Shown here piece after piece: positions 43,053 to 52,626 of a DNA stretch of 64,000 nucleotides. Source of the DNA: Inquilinus sp. KBS0705 (GTDB lineage: Bacteria > Bacteroidota > Bacteroidia > Sphingobacteriales > Sphingobacteriaceae); the NCBI GenBank assembly GCA_005938025.2, contig VCCI02000002.1:434001-498000 (forward strand), given 5' to 3'. Numbering within the stretch: position 1 is the stretch's first letter; the number at the start of each line of letters is the position of its first letter. The notes under the pieces were generated by a model. The model searched no databases, had not been told where the DNA came from, and worked only from the letters and a program-made list of their open reading frames with translations. The translations under genes were made by a program, and so were the position numbers.

Positions 43053-44198
43053 TTATTTCCAAAACGGTGGTGGTTTTACAACTCCCCTAACCGTGCAATC
43101 AGCACATTCGTACGTACTCCTGAATACCCCTATTAGAAAGCCCTGTTTATATATACCAGATGTTGCTATCATCGCCTTTGACAGGATGTAAGTATTGATG
43201 GCATCAAACCCTATGGTCGAATCCTGCGTACAGGTTTCGGGATATGCGGTTACCCAATTGGCCGGTAGCTGTGCCTTATCAATAAATATTCTTTTTGATG
43301 TTACCGTACTTGCGCTTATAAAGCCAATTACCGGCTCTTTAGGGTTGCTTATGCTATGGATGTTACCTGTTATTTCTGATGGGAGAGCGTCAAATATACT
43401 CCCTAAAGTTTCGGTGTTCTTTTGTAAATTCTCATAAAAATTGTACGCCTCTTTTGTTAGTGCATACTGCCTTAAAAGCATGGTATAACGCACACTTATC
43501 TTATCAGAATAAGACGGTATAGTTGTTACCAGGCCTTTTGAAATAACATCCTGGGCAAGCTTTACAGATGAAGCCAACGCGATATGGTTAGACCTGTCTT
43601 TATTAAAACAATAATATATTTGATGGTCATCGGTCCGCAGCCTGAGGGTATCATGCGCGGCTTCAAAGCCTGATGAATATTTGGCATGAAAACGCCAATC
43701 CTCGTCAAAATCCCAACGGTAATACACTGTTTTATTAGACGGATCGTGTGTGCTTACGTTAATGTTTAAAGCATTGCTTTGGGGCTCAAAAGTAATGCTA
43801 TCAATCGGTGGAGTTTGTTTTACTTCCACTTCGTCTGATAGGTACTCCTGATGGGTAACTGTTTTAATTCTCAACCTGTATTTTTTTGTCTTATCTAAAT
43901 TTAACCCCGAATGGACATAAACCCCCGTTTTTATTTCGCTCAAATTATACTTTATGTCCTGGCTTTCTACAGTCAGAGCCGCCCCTGCAACACCATTGGT
44001 GATTGTAGTATCGCCCAGGTTTTTTGTAAGGCTTAGCCTGATAAATGTAGAGTCGGCACCGCTGTTTATCACACCGTCTACAACCAGATAACTCGATGGC
44101 GCGGTAATAACCGGCGGCACGTAAGGCTTTTTACACCCTACCGCTATATAGCAAAGAGCTGTTGCTATGGTAACCGGATATATATTGCGTATCGTCAT
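43053..44198 (-). CDS. DUF4249 lipoprotein, copy 2
   Basis: The 381-residue product is closely similar to the preceding gene: both share KKPY(V/T)PP, ITAPSSYLVV(D/E)G, TKKY(R/H)LRIKT, EYLSD(E/D)VEVK and GSIFDALPSE(I)(T/S)GNIH. The lipobox is ALCYIAVGCKK, less regular than in copy 1. DUF4249 proteins are surface lipoproteins encoded beside TonB-dependent receptors. Its start is three bases after the stop of copy 1, so they are a tandem duplication translated together. Paired cysteines near the C-terminus (YECADCTVRG) are conserved in both. Confidence 0.88.
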   Translation of the reverse strand: MTIRNIYPVTIATALCYIAVGCKKPYVPPVITAPSSYLVVDGVINSGADSTFIRLSLTKNLGDTTITNGVAGAALTVESQDIKYNLSEIKTGVYVHSGLNLDKTKKYRLRIKTVTHQEYLSDEVEVKQTPPIDSITFEPQSNALNINVSTHDPSNKTVYYRWDFDEDWRFHAKYSSGFEAAHDTLRLRTDDHQIYYCFNKDRSNHIALASSVKLAQDVISKGLVTTIPSYSDKISVRYTMLLRQYALTKEAYNFYENLQKNTETLGSIFDALPSEITGNIHSISNPKEPVIGFISASTVTSKRIFIDKAQLPANWVTAYPETCTQDSTIGFDAINTYILSKAMIATSGIYKQGFLIGVFRSTYECADCTVRGVVKPPPFWK

Positions 44199-44201
44199 AA
44201 C

Positions 44202-45368
44202 TTATTTCCAAAAGGCAGGCTGCTGAACGCGGCCCCTTAAAGTACAATCGGCACATATAGGGTCGGTACGATAGAAACCTATAATAGTAAAACCTCGTGG
44301 ATCTGTAATTGATGCTGTAGGTATAGCAGTGCCTAACAAGATATAATCACGTACTTCATTAAAACCATGGTCTCCTACATACAATGTGGTGTCTTGTCTG
44401 CACGATTCCGGGTAAGCGGTTTTCCATGTATCAGGCAATTGGCTTTTATCAATAAATACCCGTTTGCTTTGCACCGCACCCGCGCTTATATAGCCAATTA
44501 CAGGTTCCGATGGGTTTTTAATATTATGGATGTTGCCTGATATTTCTGAAGGTAATGCGTCAAAAATACTTCCCAAAGTTTCGGTATTCTTTTTAAGGTT
44601 TTCCCAAAACTCATAGGCTTCTTTAGTTAACGCATATTGTTTCACTAAAATGCTGTATCGCATGCTTATTTTATCAGATTCGGGCGCGATTAAAGTTAAA
44701 GGAGCCTTCGAAATAACGTCTTGTGATAGTTTGGTTGATGATGCAATACTAATAGTACTTGATGCTACTGTGTTAAAGCAATAGTATATCTGATTTTCGG
44801 CTGTTCTAAGTATCACGGTATCACGTGCGGGGGCCACCACAAAGTCGGACCGGTACCTGGTATGAAAGCGCCAGGTTTCTACATATTCCCAACGGTAATA
44901 GAGTGTTTTATTTGCCGGATCGTGGGTACTTACATTAATTTGCAAGCCTTTGTCTTTAATTTCATAGCCTACATCATCAATTGGCGGCGCCGATTTTACC
45001 TCTACATCATCTGAAAGATATTCTTGCCCATCGGCTGTTTTTATGCGCAAATGATATTTCTTGGTCACGTCTAAATTAAGTCCCTGGTGTGCATAAACAC
45101 CGTTACGCAGCTCAGGTAAGTTGTAGCTTGTACCGTCACCTTCTACTATTACAGTTGCTCCTCGTTCGCCGCTTACATTAACACTGTCGCCCAGGTTACG
45201 GGTGCGGCTCAAGTTTATAAAAGTAGTGTCGCTGCCGCTATTTATTGTTCCTTCTACAACCAGATAGCTGCTTGGCGCTGTAATTTGTGGAGGTGTATAA
45301 GGCTTTTTACAGCTTATGGCTATGGCCAGCAAGGCTATATATAAAATATATTTTCTTTTAAATTTCAT
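44202..45368 (-). CDS. DUF4249 lipoprotein, copy 1
   Basis: The 388-residue lipoprotein has a clear type II signal peptide (ALLAIAISC-KKPYTPP). The mature part is beta-rich and ends with PICADCTLRGRVQQPAFWK, whose CxxC-like motif is shared with copy 2. DUF4249 is known as a partner of TonB receptors with an N-terminal STN domain; the partner receptor is immediately upstream (39 bases). The ligand is not known. Confidence 0.9.
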   Translation of the reverse strand: MKFKRKYILYIALLAIAISCKKPYTPPQITAPSSYLVVEGTINSGSDTTFINLSRTRNLGDSVNVSGERGATVIVEGDGTSYNLPELRNGVYAHQGLNLDVTKKYHLRIKTADGQEYLSDDVEVKSAPPIDDVGYEIKDKGLQINVSTHDPANKTLYYRWEYVETWRFHTRYRSDFVVAPARDTVILRTAENQIYYCFNTVASSTISIASSTKLSQDVISKAPLTLIAPESDKISMRYSILVKQYALTKEAYEFWENLKKNTETLGSIFDALPSEISGNIHNIKNPSEPVIGYISAGAVQSKRVFIDKSQLPDTWKTAYPESCRQDTTLYVGDHGFNEVRDYILLGTAIPTASITDPRGFTIIGFYRTDPICADCTLRGRVQQPAFWK

Positions 45369-45407
45369 GGTTAAATAGGCTGATCTGTCTTTTATTCTTA
45401 TCCTTAA

Positions 45408-48182
45408 TTAAAACCTGATATTATAATTGATGAACGGAACCGGCGTTGCAAATATGGATAGCTTATACCCGCTAATTACACCCGCTTGTTGAGTAAAATA
45501 GGTAGAGTAGGCATTTTGCCTGCCGGTTAGATTATATACGCCAATAGTAAACGAATTATGCGTTTTTTGATGCACTTTGTGGTTACCCTCTATATTCATC
45601 GAAAAATCGCTGCGGAAATAGTCGGGTATACGATAGGCATTCCTGTCGGAGTAATACACCCTTTCTGAGCCGGCATAATAGTACTTGGCAATAGGTAAAG
45701 TAATTGGCCTGCCGGTACTGTAAGTAACGTTTAACGATACGCTAAACCGATGCGAAAAACGGTAGTTACCAATAAAGTTAAAGCTATGCGGCTTATCGTA
45801 ATTGGCCGGGTAATAGTTACCATTGTTAACCGGCTGGCCTGCATTCGGGTCGTCTTGTTTCAGGAAAGTGCGCGAGTAGGTGTAGCTAATCCAACCGTTT
45901 GCTTTACCTGTATTTTTTTTCACCAAAAACTCTACGCCATATGCTTTTCCTTTGGTGTTAATCACATCGGTTTCGATATGATGGTTTAATACAAGGGTTG
46001 CGCCGCTGCGGTAATCAAGGTAATCATAAAGGTGCTTGTAATAGACTTCTACCGATGTTTCGATGGTATTGGATTGAAAATTACGGTATAAGCCTAACGA
46101 AGTTTGATCGCCGTACTGCGGTTTAATATTAGGGTTACTTAGCTGCCAAACATCTGTAGGCGCTATAGCTGTGGTATTCGACAGCAGGTGTATATACTGC
46201 CTAAGCGTATTATAGCCAGCCTTAACCGACATATCATCGCCCAAGTTATAACGTGCCGATACCCTTATTTCGGGGCCGTGGTATGTGTTAATTATCTGAC
46301 CGCCTTTATAGGTAGTGCTATCGAGCAAATTGGTGCTGTTTTTAGGTAGGTTAGGTGCGTAATTATTAACCGTTTGCGGCCCTAAAAAGTTATATATGGA
46401 GTAGCGTACACCAAAACTTACCGACAGATCGGGCGTAACGTCATATTTATCGCCTAAGTAAAGGGCGCTCTCCAAAGCCTGCTGCGCGTCAATTACATCA
46501 GGCAGTACCAACGATTGCGCGTAATTAGGTTGAAAGTTACCCGGGTGCAATTTGTAATATATACTGTTTAAACCAAAGCTAAGCGTGTGCTGCCTGCTCA
46601 TGTAATAGGTAAAATCTGTTTTTAAATTGGTTTGGTTAATATCAAAATCCAATTTATAGGCATTTACGGGGTTGTCATAGCTGGCAATGTTATACTCGTA
46701 GTGGTCGCTTCCTACAGTAAACAGGCTAAACAGTTTATCGTTGTAGTTATGTTTCCATTTTATGTTAAAATTACGGTTGGCATAACTGTAAGAGGTATCG
46801 CTGTTTAGCTTAAACTTATCGCGGCTTATGTAGCTGGTTATATAAATGTTGTTTTTATCGTTTATCTGGTGGCTTATATCCAGGTTAAAATCATAAAACG
46901 ATGCCTGGCTGTTTTTATATTCATTGGGCAATAGTTTAAGCAACCAATCTGAGTAGGTGGCACGGCCACCAAAAATAAACGAGGTTTTATTTTTTATTAT
47001 CGGCCCTTCAATATTAAACCGGCTGGTTATTAAACCAATACCTGCCGACCCGGTGAACAGCTTTTTATTCCCTTCCCTGTCGGTAACATCTAATATTGAT
47101 GATAACCTTCCGCCAAATTTTTCGGGGATGCTGCTTTTATATAGTTCAACACCTTTTACAATGTCGGGGTTAAATGCCGAGAAGAAACCAAAGAAGTGAG
47201 CAGGGTTGTAAATTGTAGCATCGTTAAGCAATATCAAATTCTGATCGGCCGAGCCACCCCTAACATTAAAGCCGGTAGTAGCCTCGCCTACTGATTGCAC
47301 CCCCGGTAGCGTTAATACTACCTTTAGTATATCAGCCTCGCCAAAAACAGTTGGCACCTGCTTAATGCTTTTAATATCTAAACGGGTAACTCCCATTTCG
47401 ACACTGCGTACGTTGGCAACTTTTTCTGCAGATATTTTTACCTCTTTTAGGCTGGTTACCTGCTCCTGCATTTCAATAATTATCTTCCCGTCCGAGTAAA
47501 GGCTTATTTGCCGGCGGGTATCGCGCATGCCCAGGCCGCGTATAATAAGCTGGTGCTTACCGCGCGGCAGGCTAAGCGTAAAATACCCAAACTGGTCGGT
47601 TGCTACGCCTGTTTTTAATTCGGCAATGTAAATACTGGCCCCCGTAACCGCCTCGCCCGATTTTATATTTTTTATATACCCCGATAAGGTAGCCCTACCA
47701 CTTTTAACATCGTTTGTTTTAATGCCAATTTCATAAAGCTTGTTCTCGGTAGTGGCTTCGGGTATTTTTTTATCCCTGTCGTCGGTAAATTCTACAACGG
47801 GTGTATTGGCACTGGCAACCGCGGCCGGTTGTGGCGTATTATTAAAAAAGCCTGTTGCCAGGTATGGGGTAATTGCGCGGCCTTTGGTTAAAAATACTTG
47901 CAGGGCTGGGGTAATAGCAAAAGTGTAATTGGTGTTTTTAAAAGCAAGGTTAAGCACTTCATCTACCGTTTTATCATTAGCCTGCAGGGTAACCCTTAAG
48001 CTATCAAACTGGGGTGCATCATAATAAAAATGATAACCGCTTTTACTTTCGATATCAGCAACAAAAGCCTCGATACCCGCCTGTTGAAAATTTACGCTGA
48101 TTGTTTTTTTAACCGTTTCCTGGGCCGAAACTATTTTAACGATAAACAAGCAGAAAAAAACTAATAGGTAACGTTTTCTCAT
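45408..48182 (-). CDS. TonB-dependent receptor with STN and carboxypeptidase-like N-terminal domains
   Basis: The 924-residue outer-membrane receptor has a signal peptide (ends VSAQ), an STN-like domain (about 25-95, VNFQQAGIEAFVADIESKSG, shown in part), a linker and a CarboxypepD-regulatory-like domain (about 160-245, TLSGYIKNIKSGEAVTGASI). The plug follows, with GEADILKVVLTLPGVQSVGE and FNVRGGSADQNLILL. A 22-strand barrel ends with the aromatic C-terminus NYNIRF. An STN domain often signals to a FecI/FecR pair, but none is present in the window. It begins one base after the stop of the upstream secreted-protein gene. Confidence 0.93.
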   Translation of the reverse strand: MRKRYLLVFFCLFIVKIVSAQETVKKTISVNFQQAGIEAFVADIESKSGYHFYYDAPQFDSLRVTLQANDKTVDEVLNLAFKNTNYTFAITPALQVFLTKGRAITPYLATGFFNNTPQPAAVASANTPVVEFTDDRDKKIPEATTENKLYEIGIKTNDVKSGRATLSGYIKNIKSGEAVTGASIYIAELKTGVATDQFGYFTLSLPRGKHQLIIRGLGMRDTRRQISLYSDGKIIIEMQEQVTSLKEVKISAEKVANVRSVEMGVTRLDIKSIKQVPTVFGEADILKVVLTLPGVQSVGEATTGFNVRGGSADQNLILLNDATIYNPAHFFGFFSAFNPDIVKGVELYKSSIPEKFGGRLSSILDVTDREGNKKLFTGSAGIGLITSRFNIEGPIIKNKTSFIFGGRATYSDWLLKLLPNEYKNSQASFYDFNLDISHQINDKNNIYITSYISRDKFKLNSDTSYSYANRNFNIKWKHNYNDKLFSLFTVGSDHYEYNIASYDNPVNAYKLDFDINQTNLKTDFTYYMSRQHTLSFGLNSIYYKLHPGNFQPNYAQSLVLPDVIDAQQALESALYLGDKYDVTPDLSVSFGVRYSIYNFLGPQTVNNYAPNLPKNSTNLLDSTTYKGGQIINTYHGPEIRVSARYNLGDDMSVKAGYNTLRQYIHLLSNTTAIAPTDVWQLSNPNIKPQYGDQTSLGLYRNFQSNTIETSVEVYYKHLYDYLDYRSGATLVLNHHIETDVINTKGKAYGVEFLVKKNTGKANGWISYTYSRTFLKQDDPNAGQPVNNGNYYPANYDKPHSFNFIGNYRFSHRFSVSLNVTYSTGRPITLPIAKYYYAGSERVYYSDRNAYRIPDYFRSDFSMNIEGNHKVHQKTHNSFTIGVYNLTGRQNAYSTYFTQQAGVISGYKLSIFATPVPFINYNIRF

Positions 48183-48183
48183 A

Positions 48184-48924
48184 TTATTGGGTTAACTGGT
48201 CATAATAGCTTACAACCCTTACAGTGGCCAGTTCCTCGTCGTCGCCAAACTTTATATTATTACTGCGGATATATTTTTTAAGTGCGTCCTTTTTATCTTT
48301 TAAAACATCTAACACATCGCCCTTACCACTCACTTTGGTGTAAATACCACCCTTTTTGATGTATATATTTGTTGATGCGTTAAAATAGTTTTCGGCATTA
48401 GATGTACTCTGTATGTTTTTTTCGCGCCTAACCAGCATATCAATTTTTCCATTATATAACCTATCGTAAAAGCCTGATGGAATACTGCCGGGTTTGCTAA
48501 TGGTATCGGCATTTATATTTACAAAATGATGGTTATCCATATCAAAATTTTGCACCCTGTCTTTTATCAGCGCCAGCTTTATTACTTTGCTTGGTAACTG
48601 CAATACAAGCACATCTTTATTTAAATCGTACAATAAACTAACATCTTTGTAAACAAATCCGTCATACTCAACCCGGCCTGTTAAAAAATTGGCATCGTCC
48701 TTATAATAAGCATTGCCTTTAATTGCAGGGTCATAAAAAGTATACTCAGGGCCGTTATACAGGTGCGACTGATCGCCTATGTTTTTATTAAAGCTATCTA
48801 CAATATCGTCTATCATTGCCTGACGCGATAGGGTGTCGGCATCGGGGCCTTGGGCAAAACAGGTAATTGCGGTAAAAAGGAATGCACAGCACACCATAGT
48901 TAATTTAATATAAAGCCGACTCAT
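48184..48924 (-). CDS. Secreted protein of unknown function, first gene of the TonB-receptor unit
   Basis: The 246-residue product has a signal peptide (ends near CFAQ). The mature part is beta-rich with GRVEYDGFVYKDVSLLYDLNKDVLVL and a C-terminal Lys-rich helix (LKDKKDALKKYIRSNNIKF). I do not recognise a named domain with certainty. Its stop codon is one base from the receptor start, so it is translationally linked and is likely an accessory periplasmic or outer-membrane factor of the receptor/DUF4249 system. The promoter should lie in 48925-49120, which is A+T-rich. Confidence 0.75.
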   Translation of the reverse strand: MSRLYIKLTMVCCAFLFTAITCFAQGPDADTLSRQAMIDDIVDSFNKNIGDQSHLYNGPEYTFYDPAIKGNAYYKDDANFLTGRVEYDGFVYKDVSLLYDLNKDVLVLQLPSKVIKLALIKDRVQNFDMDNHHFVNINADTISKPGSIPSGFYDRLYNGKIDMLVRREKNIQSTSNAENYFNASTNIYIKKGGIYTKVSGKGDVLDVLKDKKDALKKYIRSNNIKFGDDEELATVRVVSYYDQLTQ

Positions 48925-49120
48925 TTTAATTTAGGGTTATAAAAACTGAATCTACATACTTTAAATTAATTTTTTTACTGTAATTGACTGAAAGCCAAAT
49001 ATTATAGCTTATTGTCATAATAATTTTACGAAATGCATGCACAATATGCTACATCAAACAATTATTAAATATCGTAAACAGTAATTATCCGGCTATGTTG
49101 TATATAGATAAGAATGCGCC

Positions 49121-49732
49121 ATGGATAATCCAAACGACCATATACCGCCACAAACCGAAGGAGAGAAAACCGATGCCATACACTTTAAGGATATGCCATC
49201 GGTACAGGAAGCACATCATTTGTTTTTACTGGCTAAAGACAGGCTGCGGGATGTTTCGCAGTGGCACAACTTCAGCGGCACGTTTTCGGCCAGGTTTGGT
49301 ATAACCGATAGCAAAGGCGACGAAGTTTATAAAATGGCCGAAAAGGGTGATATTTTTTATATCAATCTGCCCGCCCCGGGGCCAATGGCCGGTGATGGAA
49401 AAGAATGGGTTAGAATAGAGGAGATAGTGATTGAAGAAGGCGAGGAAACGGAAAATGAATATATAGCCATAACTGTTAGGCCTATTGCCAGCCCAATGCA
49501 CCCCGACAAGGCTACGGCACATTTTTTTGGACATGCATCTACCAATACTTTTATTGTTGAGCGTTACAAAAACCATGTAAGTGCCGCTGTACATGGCCGT
49601 AACGAAACCCCCAACACGACAGATACCAATATTTATGATAGGATACGCAACACCATTATAGCGCTAACAGCCCGCGAGGGCTTATCGTTACCACAATGGA
49701 AATCATTTGTAAGCGGCATACTCGAAAAATAA
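49121..49732 (+). CDS. Conserved-looking cytosolic protein of unknown function
   Basis: The 203-residue acidic protein starts MDNPNDHIPPQTEGEK. It contains FSGTFSARFGITDSKGDEV, KGDIFYINLPAPGPMAGDG, EWVRIEEIVIEE and ASPMHPDKATAHFFGHAST. No signal peptide or membrane segment is present. The family is unknown to me; the central part looks like a small beta-barrel domain. It is monocistronic, with its own terminator. Coding is supported by length, coherent composition and a terminator two bases after the stop. Confidence 0.72.
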   Translation: MDNPNDHIPPQTEGEKTDAIHFKDMPSVQEAHHLFLLAKDRLRDVSQWHNFSGTFSARFGITDSKGDEVYKMAEKGDIFYINLPAPGPMAGDGKEWVRIEEIVIEEGEETENEYIAITVRPIASPMHPDKATAHFFGHASTNTFIVERYKNHVSAAVHGRNETPNTTDTNIYDRIRNTIIALTAREGLSLPQWKSFVSGILEK

Positions 49733-49734
49733 AA

Positions 49735-49760
49735 AAAGCCCCTTATAAAGGGGCCTTCTT
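49735..49760 (+). terminator. Terminator between the unknown gene and the basic secreted-protein gene
   Basis: AAGCCCCTT pairs with AAGGGGCCTT with one bulge; weak T-run. Possibly bidirectional. Confidence 0.6.
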
Positions 49761-49782
49761 ATCAATCACATTTATTCAATAA

Positions 49783-50286
49783 TTAGTGTTTACGGTCATG
49801 CTTCATTTCTTTCCTGTCATGGCGCACTTCTTTTCTGTCGTTACGTATTTCCTTGCGGTCGTTACGCAGTTCGCGCCTGTTATCCCAATGGTCTTTGTAC
49901 TTTACATCGCGGCTATCACGTATAACAGTTTGCCCTTTGCGGCCCTTATAATTGGCATACTTTACACGATACACATCGGCACGGGCCCATGGCCTTGGCT
50001 CATTAACCACTACTTTATAACCATTGTAAAGGTTGTAATTACTGTAGCGTGGCGGCAAAGAGGCACGGCGCACCCAGGCGTTATTTTCTAAATACACATA
50101 TTGGTGTGCAGGCACATCATAATAGGTGTCTATATCAGGCATATAATAATAATCTGCATGATCGTATCCAACGGGGCCCCAGGCTGGCTGGCTGCCAATA
50201 TTAATACTTAAACTTATTTGCGCATCGGCTTGTTTTATTGATAATAAGCCTAAAAATAATGCGGCTGTTAAAATTATCTTTTTCAT
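49783..50286 (-). CDS. Small exported basic protein with C-terminal RNDRKE repeats
   Basis: The 167-residue product has a signal peptide (ends QADAQ). The middle part is rich in Tyr/Pro/Asn (DHADYYYMPDIDTYYDVPAH, then PPRYSNYNLYNGYKVVV). The last 35 residues are near-perfect charged repeats (RRELRNDRKEIRNDRKEVRH, continued by DRKEMKHDRKH). These repeats probably form a charged helix or bind divalent metal or polyanions. No known domain is certain; similar short secreted proteins occur in related genomes. It is monocistronic. Confidence 0.72.
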   Translation of the reverse strand: MKKIILTAALFLGLLSIKQADAQISLSINIGSQPAWGPVGYDHADYYYMPDIDTYYDVPAHQYVYLENNAWVRRASLPPRYSNYNLYNGYKVVVNEPRPWARADVYRVKYANYKGRKGQTVIRDSRDVKYKDHWDNRRELRNDRKEIRNDRKEVRHDRKEMKHDRKH

Positions 50287-50416
50287 AGTTGTATGTTATT
50301 TGCAGGTATGACAGCCCGCAATACCTAAGGTTTAATAAACATACAGTCCTAAGCGGCTGTATAACGGCGATGTTACAAGATGTCTGCTTAACTGACCGGG
50401 TCAGATGCAGAAATAA

Positions 50417-50448
50417 AAAAGGCGAAAAGTATAAACCTTTCGCCTTTT
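50417..50448. terminator. Terminator after the CtpA-type protease gene
   Basis: AAAAGGCGAAA pairs perfectly with TTTCGCCTTTT around a loop of about ten bases, with A/T runs on both sides. Confidence 0.8.
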
Positions 50449-50473
50449 GGATTAATGTATAAGCCTTAAAAAC

Positions 50474-52219
50474 TTACTCGTCGTTATTATCTTTATCGTC
50501 TTTTTTACCTGCCATAGCCAATACCGGCTTGCCTATAGTTTTAAAGTTGCCTTCGCCTTTTAGTATGGATGCCAGTTGGGTTTTGTCCTGCATGGTTTTT
50601 ATCGCTTCGGCAATTTCCTGGTCGTATTTAAAATTCGACTCGTAGCGGCCCTTTTCGTAATAATAACGCGATGCTATCTCGTTTTCAAGTATTTGCTTTA
50701 TTTCGTCTTTATGCTGTTGAAGGTCGTTTTTTTTGCTGCTTTGCAGTTTAGCTTTTAAGGCATCATATTCGGCCTGTATGGCGGTGTATTGCTTCTCTTT
50801 AGTAGCTTCTGTTTTTAGGGTATTCAGCAATTTTTCTGATATGGTTGTATAGGTATAATTTTTACCGGCCACATAAGATACGAAGTTATTGTACTCCACA
50901 TCAGATAAGGTAAAGCCGCGCGGATCTTCCAATTTAGGGTGGCTGTTACGGTATTGCGTAGCATAATCAAAAACCAGCAGCTTGCTCACTAATGCCTGTG
51001 TAACATTGGCAAACTTATCCTGCTTGATAAAAATGTCGGGGTAGATACCGCTGCCATCATAAACCGAGCGGCCATTTTTGGTTTTAAACTCGTGTATCAG
51101 CGAGTCGGCTACTTTAATTACGCTGCCATCATCTTTACGGTGGGTGTAATCTATCTCCTGCACGCAACGGCCCGACGGTACATAATATTTAGCTACAGTA
51201 ATTTTTACCAGGCTATTATAAGGTAAGTTAAAGGTTTGTTGTACCAGGCCCTTGCCGTAGCTGCGCTGGCCTATAATAATAGCGCGGTCAAGGTCCTGCA
51301 AGGCACCGGCGACAATTTCTGATGCCGAAGCGGATCTGCCGTTTACCAGCACCACTAAAGGCAAATTAGGTTCCATTGGGGTGGCTACCGTATTGTAGGT
51401 AAAGTTTTTCTCTTTGATTTTTCCTTTTTGCGACACCACCATCACATCCTTTGGTACAAACAGGTTAACAATTTTTACAGCCTCCTGTAAAATACCGCCA
51501 CCGTTCGATCGCAGGTCTAATATAATACCGTTGGGGTTGTTTTTTTTGATAGCCACCAAGGCGTTGGTTACTTCATCGGCCGAATTCTCTAAAAACTTAT
51601 TCAGTTTAATGTAGCCCATATTACCGCCAACCATGCCCGAGTATACTACATTAGGTTGTTTTATCTCGTCGCGGACCAGGTTTTTAACAACCTCAGGCTC
51701 GTTATCGCGTTTCATGGTGAGTTTTATGGCGGCCCCTTTAGATCCTTTAAGCAAAAGGCTCACCTGGTCGTTGGTTTTACCGGTAAGGTCAATATCGTTT
51801 ATCTTCACCATTTGGTCGCCCTGGCGTATATCGGCCTTTTGTGCCGGGAAACCTGTAAATATATCTGATATATAAATTTTGCCGTCGCGGGCAAAAATAC
51901 TTGCACCTATACCACCGTATTGTGTGCTTACATAGTGCAGCTTGTAATCTTCAATTTCCGATTCGGGTACAAATTCGGTGTAGGGGTCCAGGCCGTCTAA
52001 CATAGCGTCAACGCCTGTTTTTACCAGCTTGGCCGAGTTAATATCATCAACATAGTTAATATTTACCTCTTTATATACCGATGCAAATACATCCAGGTTT
52101 TTTGATATCTGGAAAAGGTCGTCATTAAAGCTCCAAATGGTAACAGCAAACGTTAGCGCGCCGGCTATAATTAGCGGCCGTTTGTAATAGCTGCTCTTTT
52201 TATCCTTATCCTTTATCAT
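50474..52219 (-). CDS. C-terminal processing peptidase, S41 family (CtpA-like)
   Basis: The 581-residue serine protease has an N-terminal membrane anchor (PLIIAGALTFAVTIWSF). A helical region leads into a PDZ domain (about 85-170, VSTQYGGIGASIFARDG, KADIRQGDQMVKIND). The S41 catalytic core has GIILDLRSNGGG, the nucleophile in NGRSASASEIVAGAL and the lysine in GQRSYGKGLVQ. A helical C-terminal extension with coiled-coil character follows (KLQSSKKNDLQQHKDEIKQI). It degrades or trims periplasmic proteins. The start codon is the ATG at 52219; the preceding TTG gives one extra residue. Confidence 0.92.
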   Translation of the reverse strand: MIKDKDKKSSYYKRPLIIAGALTFAVTIWSFNDDLFQISKNLDVFASVYKEVNINYVDDINSAKLVKTGVDAMLDGLDPYTEFVPESEIEDYKLHYVSTQYGGIGASIFARDGKIYISDIFTGFPAQKADIRQGDQMVKINDIDLTGKTNDQVSLLLKGSKGAAIKLTMKRDNEPEVVKNLVRDEIKQPNVVYSGMVGGNMGYIKLNKFLENSADEVTNALVAIKKNNPNGIILDLRSNGGGILQEAVKIVNLFVPKDVMVVSQKGKIKEKNFTYNTVATPMEPNLPLVVLVNGRSASASEIVAGALQDLDRAIIIGQRSYGKGLVQQTFNLPYNSLVKITVAKYYVPSGRCVQEIDYTHRKDDGSVIKVADSLIHEFKTKNGRSVYDGSGIYPDIFIKQDKFANVTQALVSKLLVFDYATQYRNSHPKLEDPRGFTLSDVEYNNFVSYVAGKNYTYTTISEKLLNTLKTEATKEKQYTAIQAEYDALKAKLQSSKKNDLQQHKDEIKQILENEIASRYYYEKGRYESNFKYDQEIAEAIKTMQDKTQLASILKGEGNFKTIGKPVLAMAGKKDDKDNNDE

Positions 52220-52286
52220 CAAAACCTTATTATATTATAAATATAAAACTACAAAAAGCAGGGCAGCTTTTTATAAGTAACTCATT

Positions 52287-52502
52287 TTAAAGGCGGTTAT
52301 TATCTATATTAGTTAAAGCCTTTTGCAATGTAAATACTACATATTTTCTGTCGCGGTTAACCAGGTCCATTAAGCGGGTTATCAGATTTTCTTCCTGTCC
52401 TTCGGTGTATTGTAACTGCTCGTCTGTTAGGTGGTTATACTTTCTTTGCACCTTTATTTTAATACGATCCCAGTCTTTATTGCTAATAGTAATCTCAGCC
52501 AT
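52287..52502 (-). CDS. Small CsbD-like stress protein
   Basis: The 71-residue protein has the pattern W-x-x-I-K...K-(W/Y)-x-x-L-T-(D/E)-(E/D)-x-L...E-G-x-x-x-x-L of CsbD-like proteins: DWDRIKIKVQRKYNHLTDEQ, then LQYTEGQEENLITRLMDL. It extends slightly beyond the domain (YVVFTLQKAL). CsbD members are induced by stress; their molecular role is unknown. It lies 65 bases upstream of the CtpA-type gene on the same strand and could be co-transcribed with it. Confidence 0.75.
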   Translation of the reverse strand: MAEITISNKDWDRIKIKVQRKYNHLTDEQLQYTEGQEENLITRLMDLVNRDRKYVVFTLQKALTNIDNNRL

Positions 52503-52626
52503 AGTTAAAATATTTTAGCAAAAATATAAAAAATACGCCGTGCTTAACGTTTAATATCCTGTGCGATGGCTAAACTTTTAACAGTGCAGACCATCAAACA
52601 CTTATTATTAACTAAAACATTTACCA

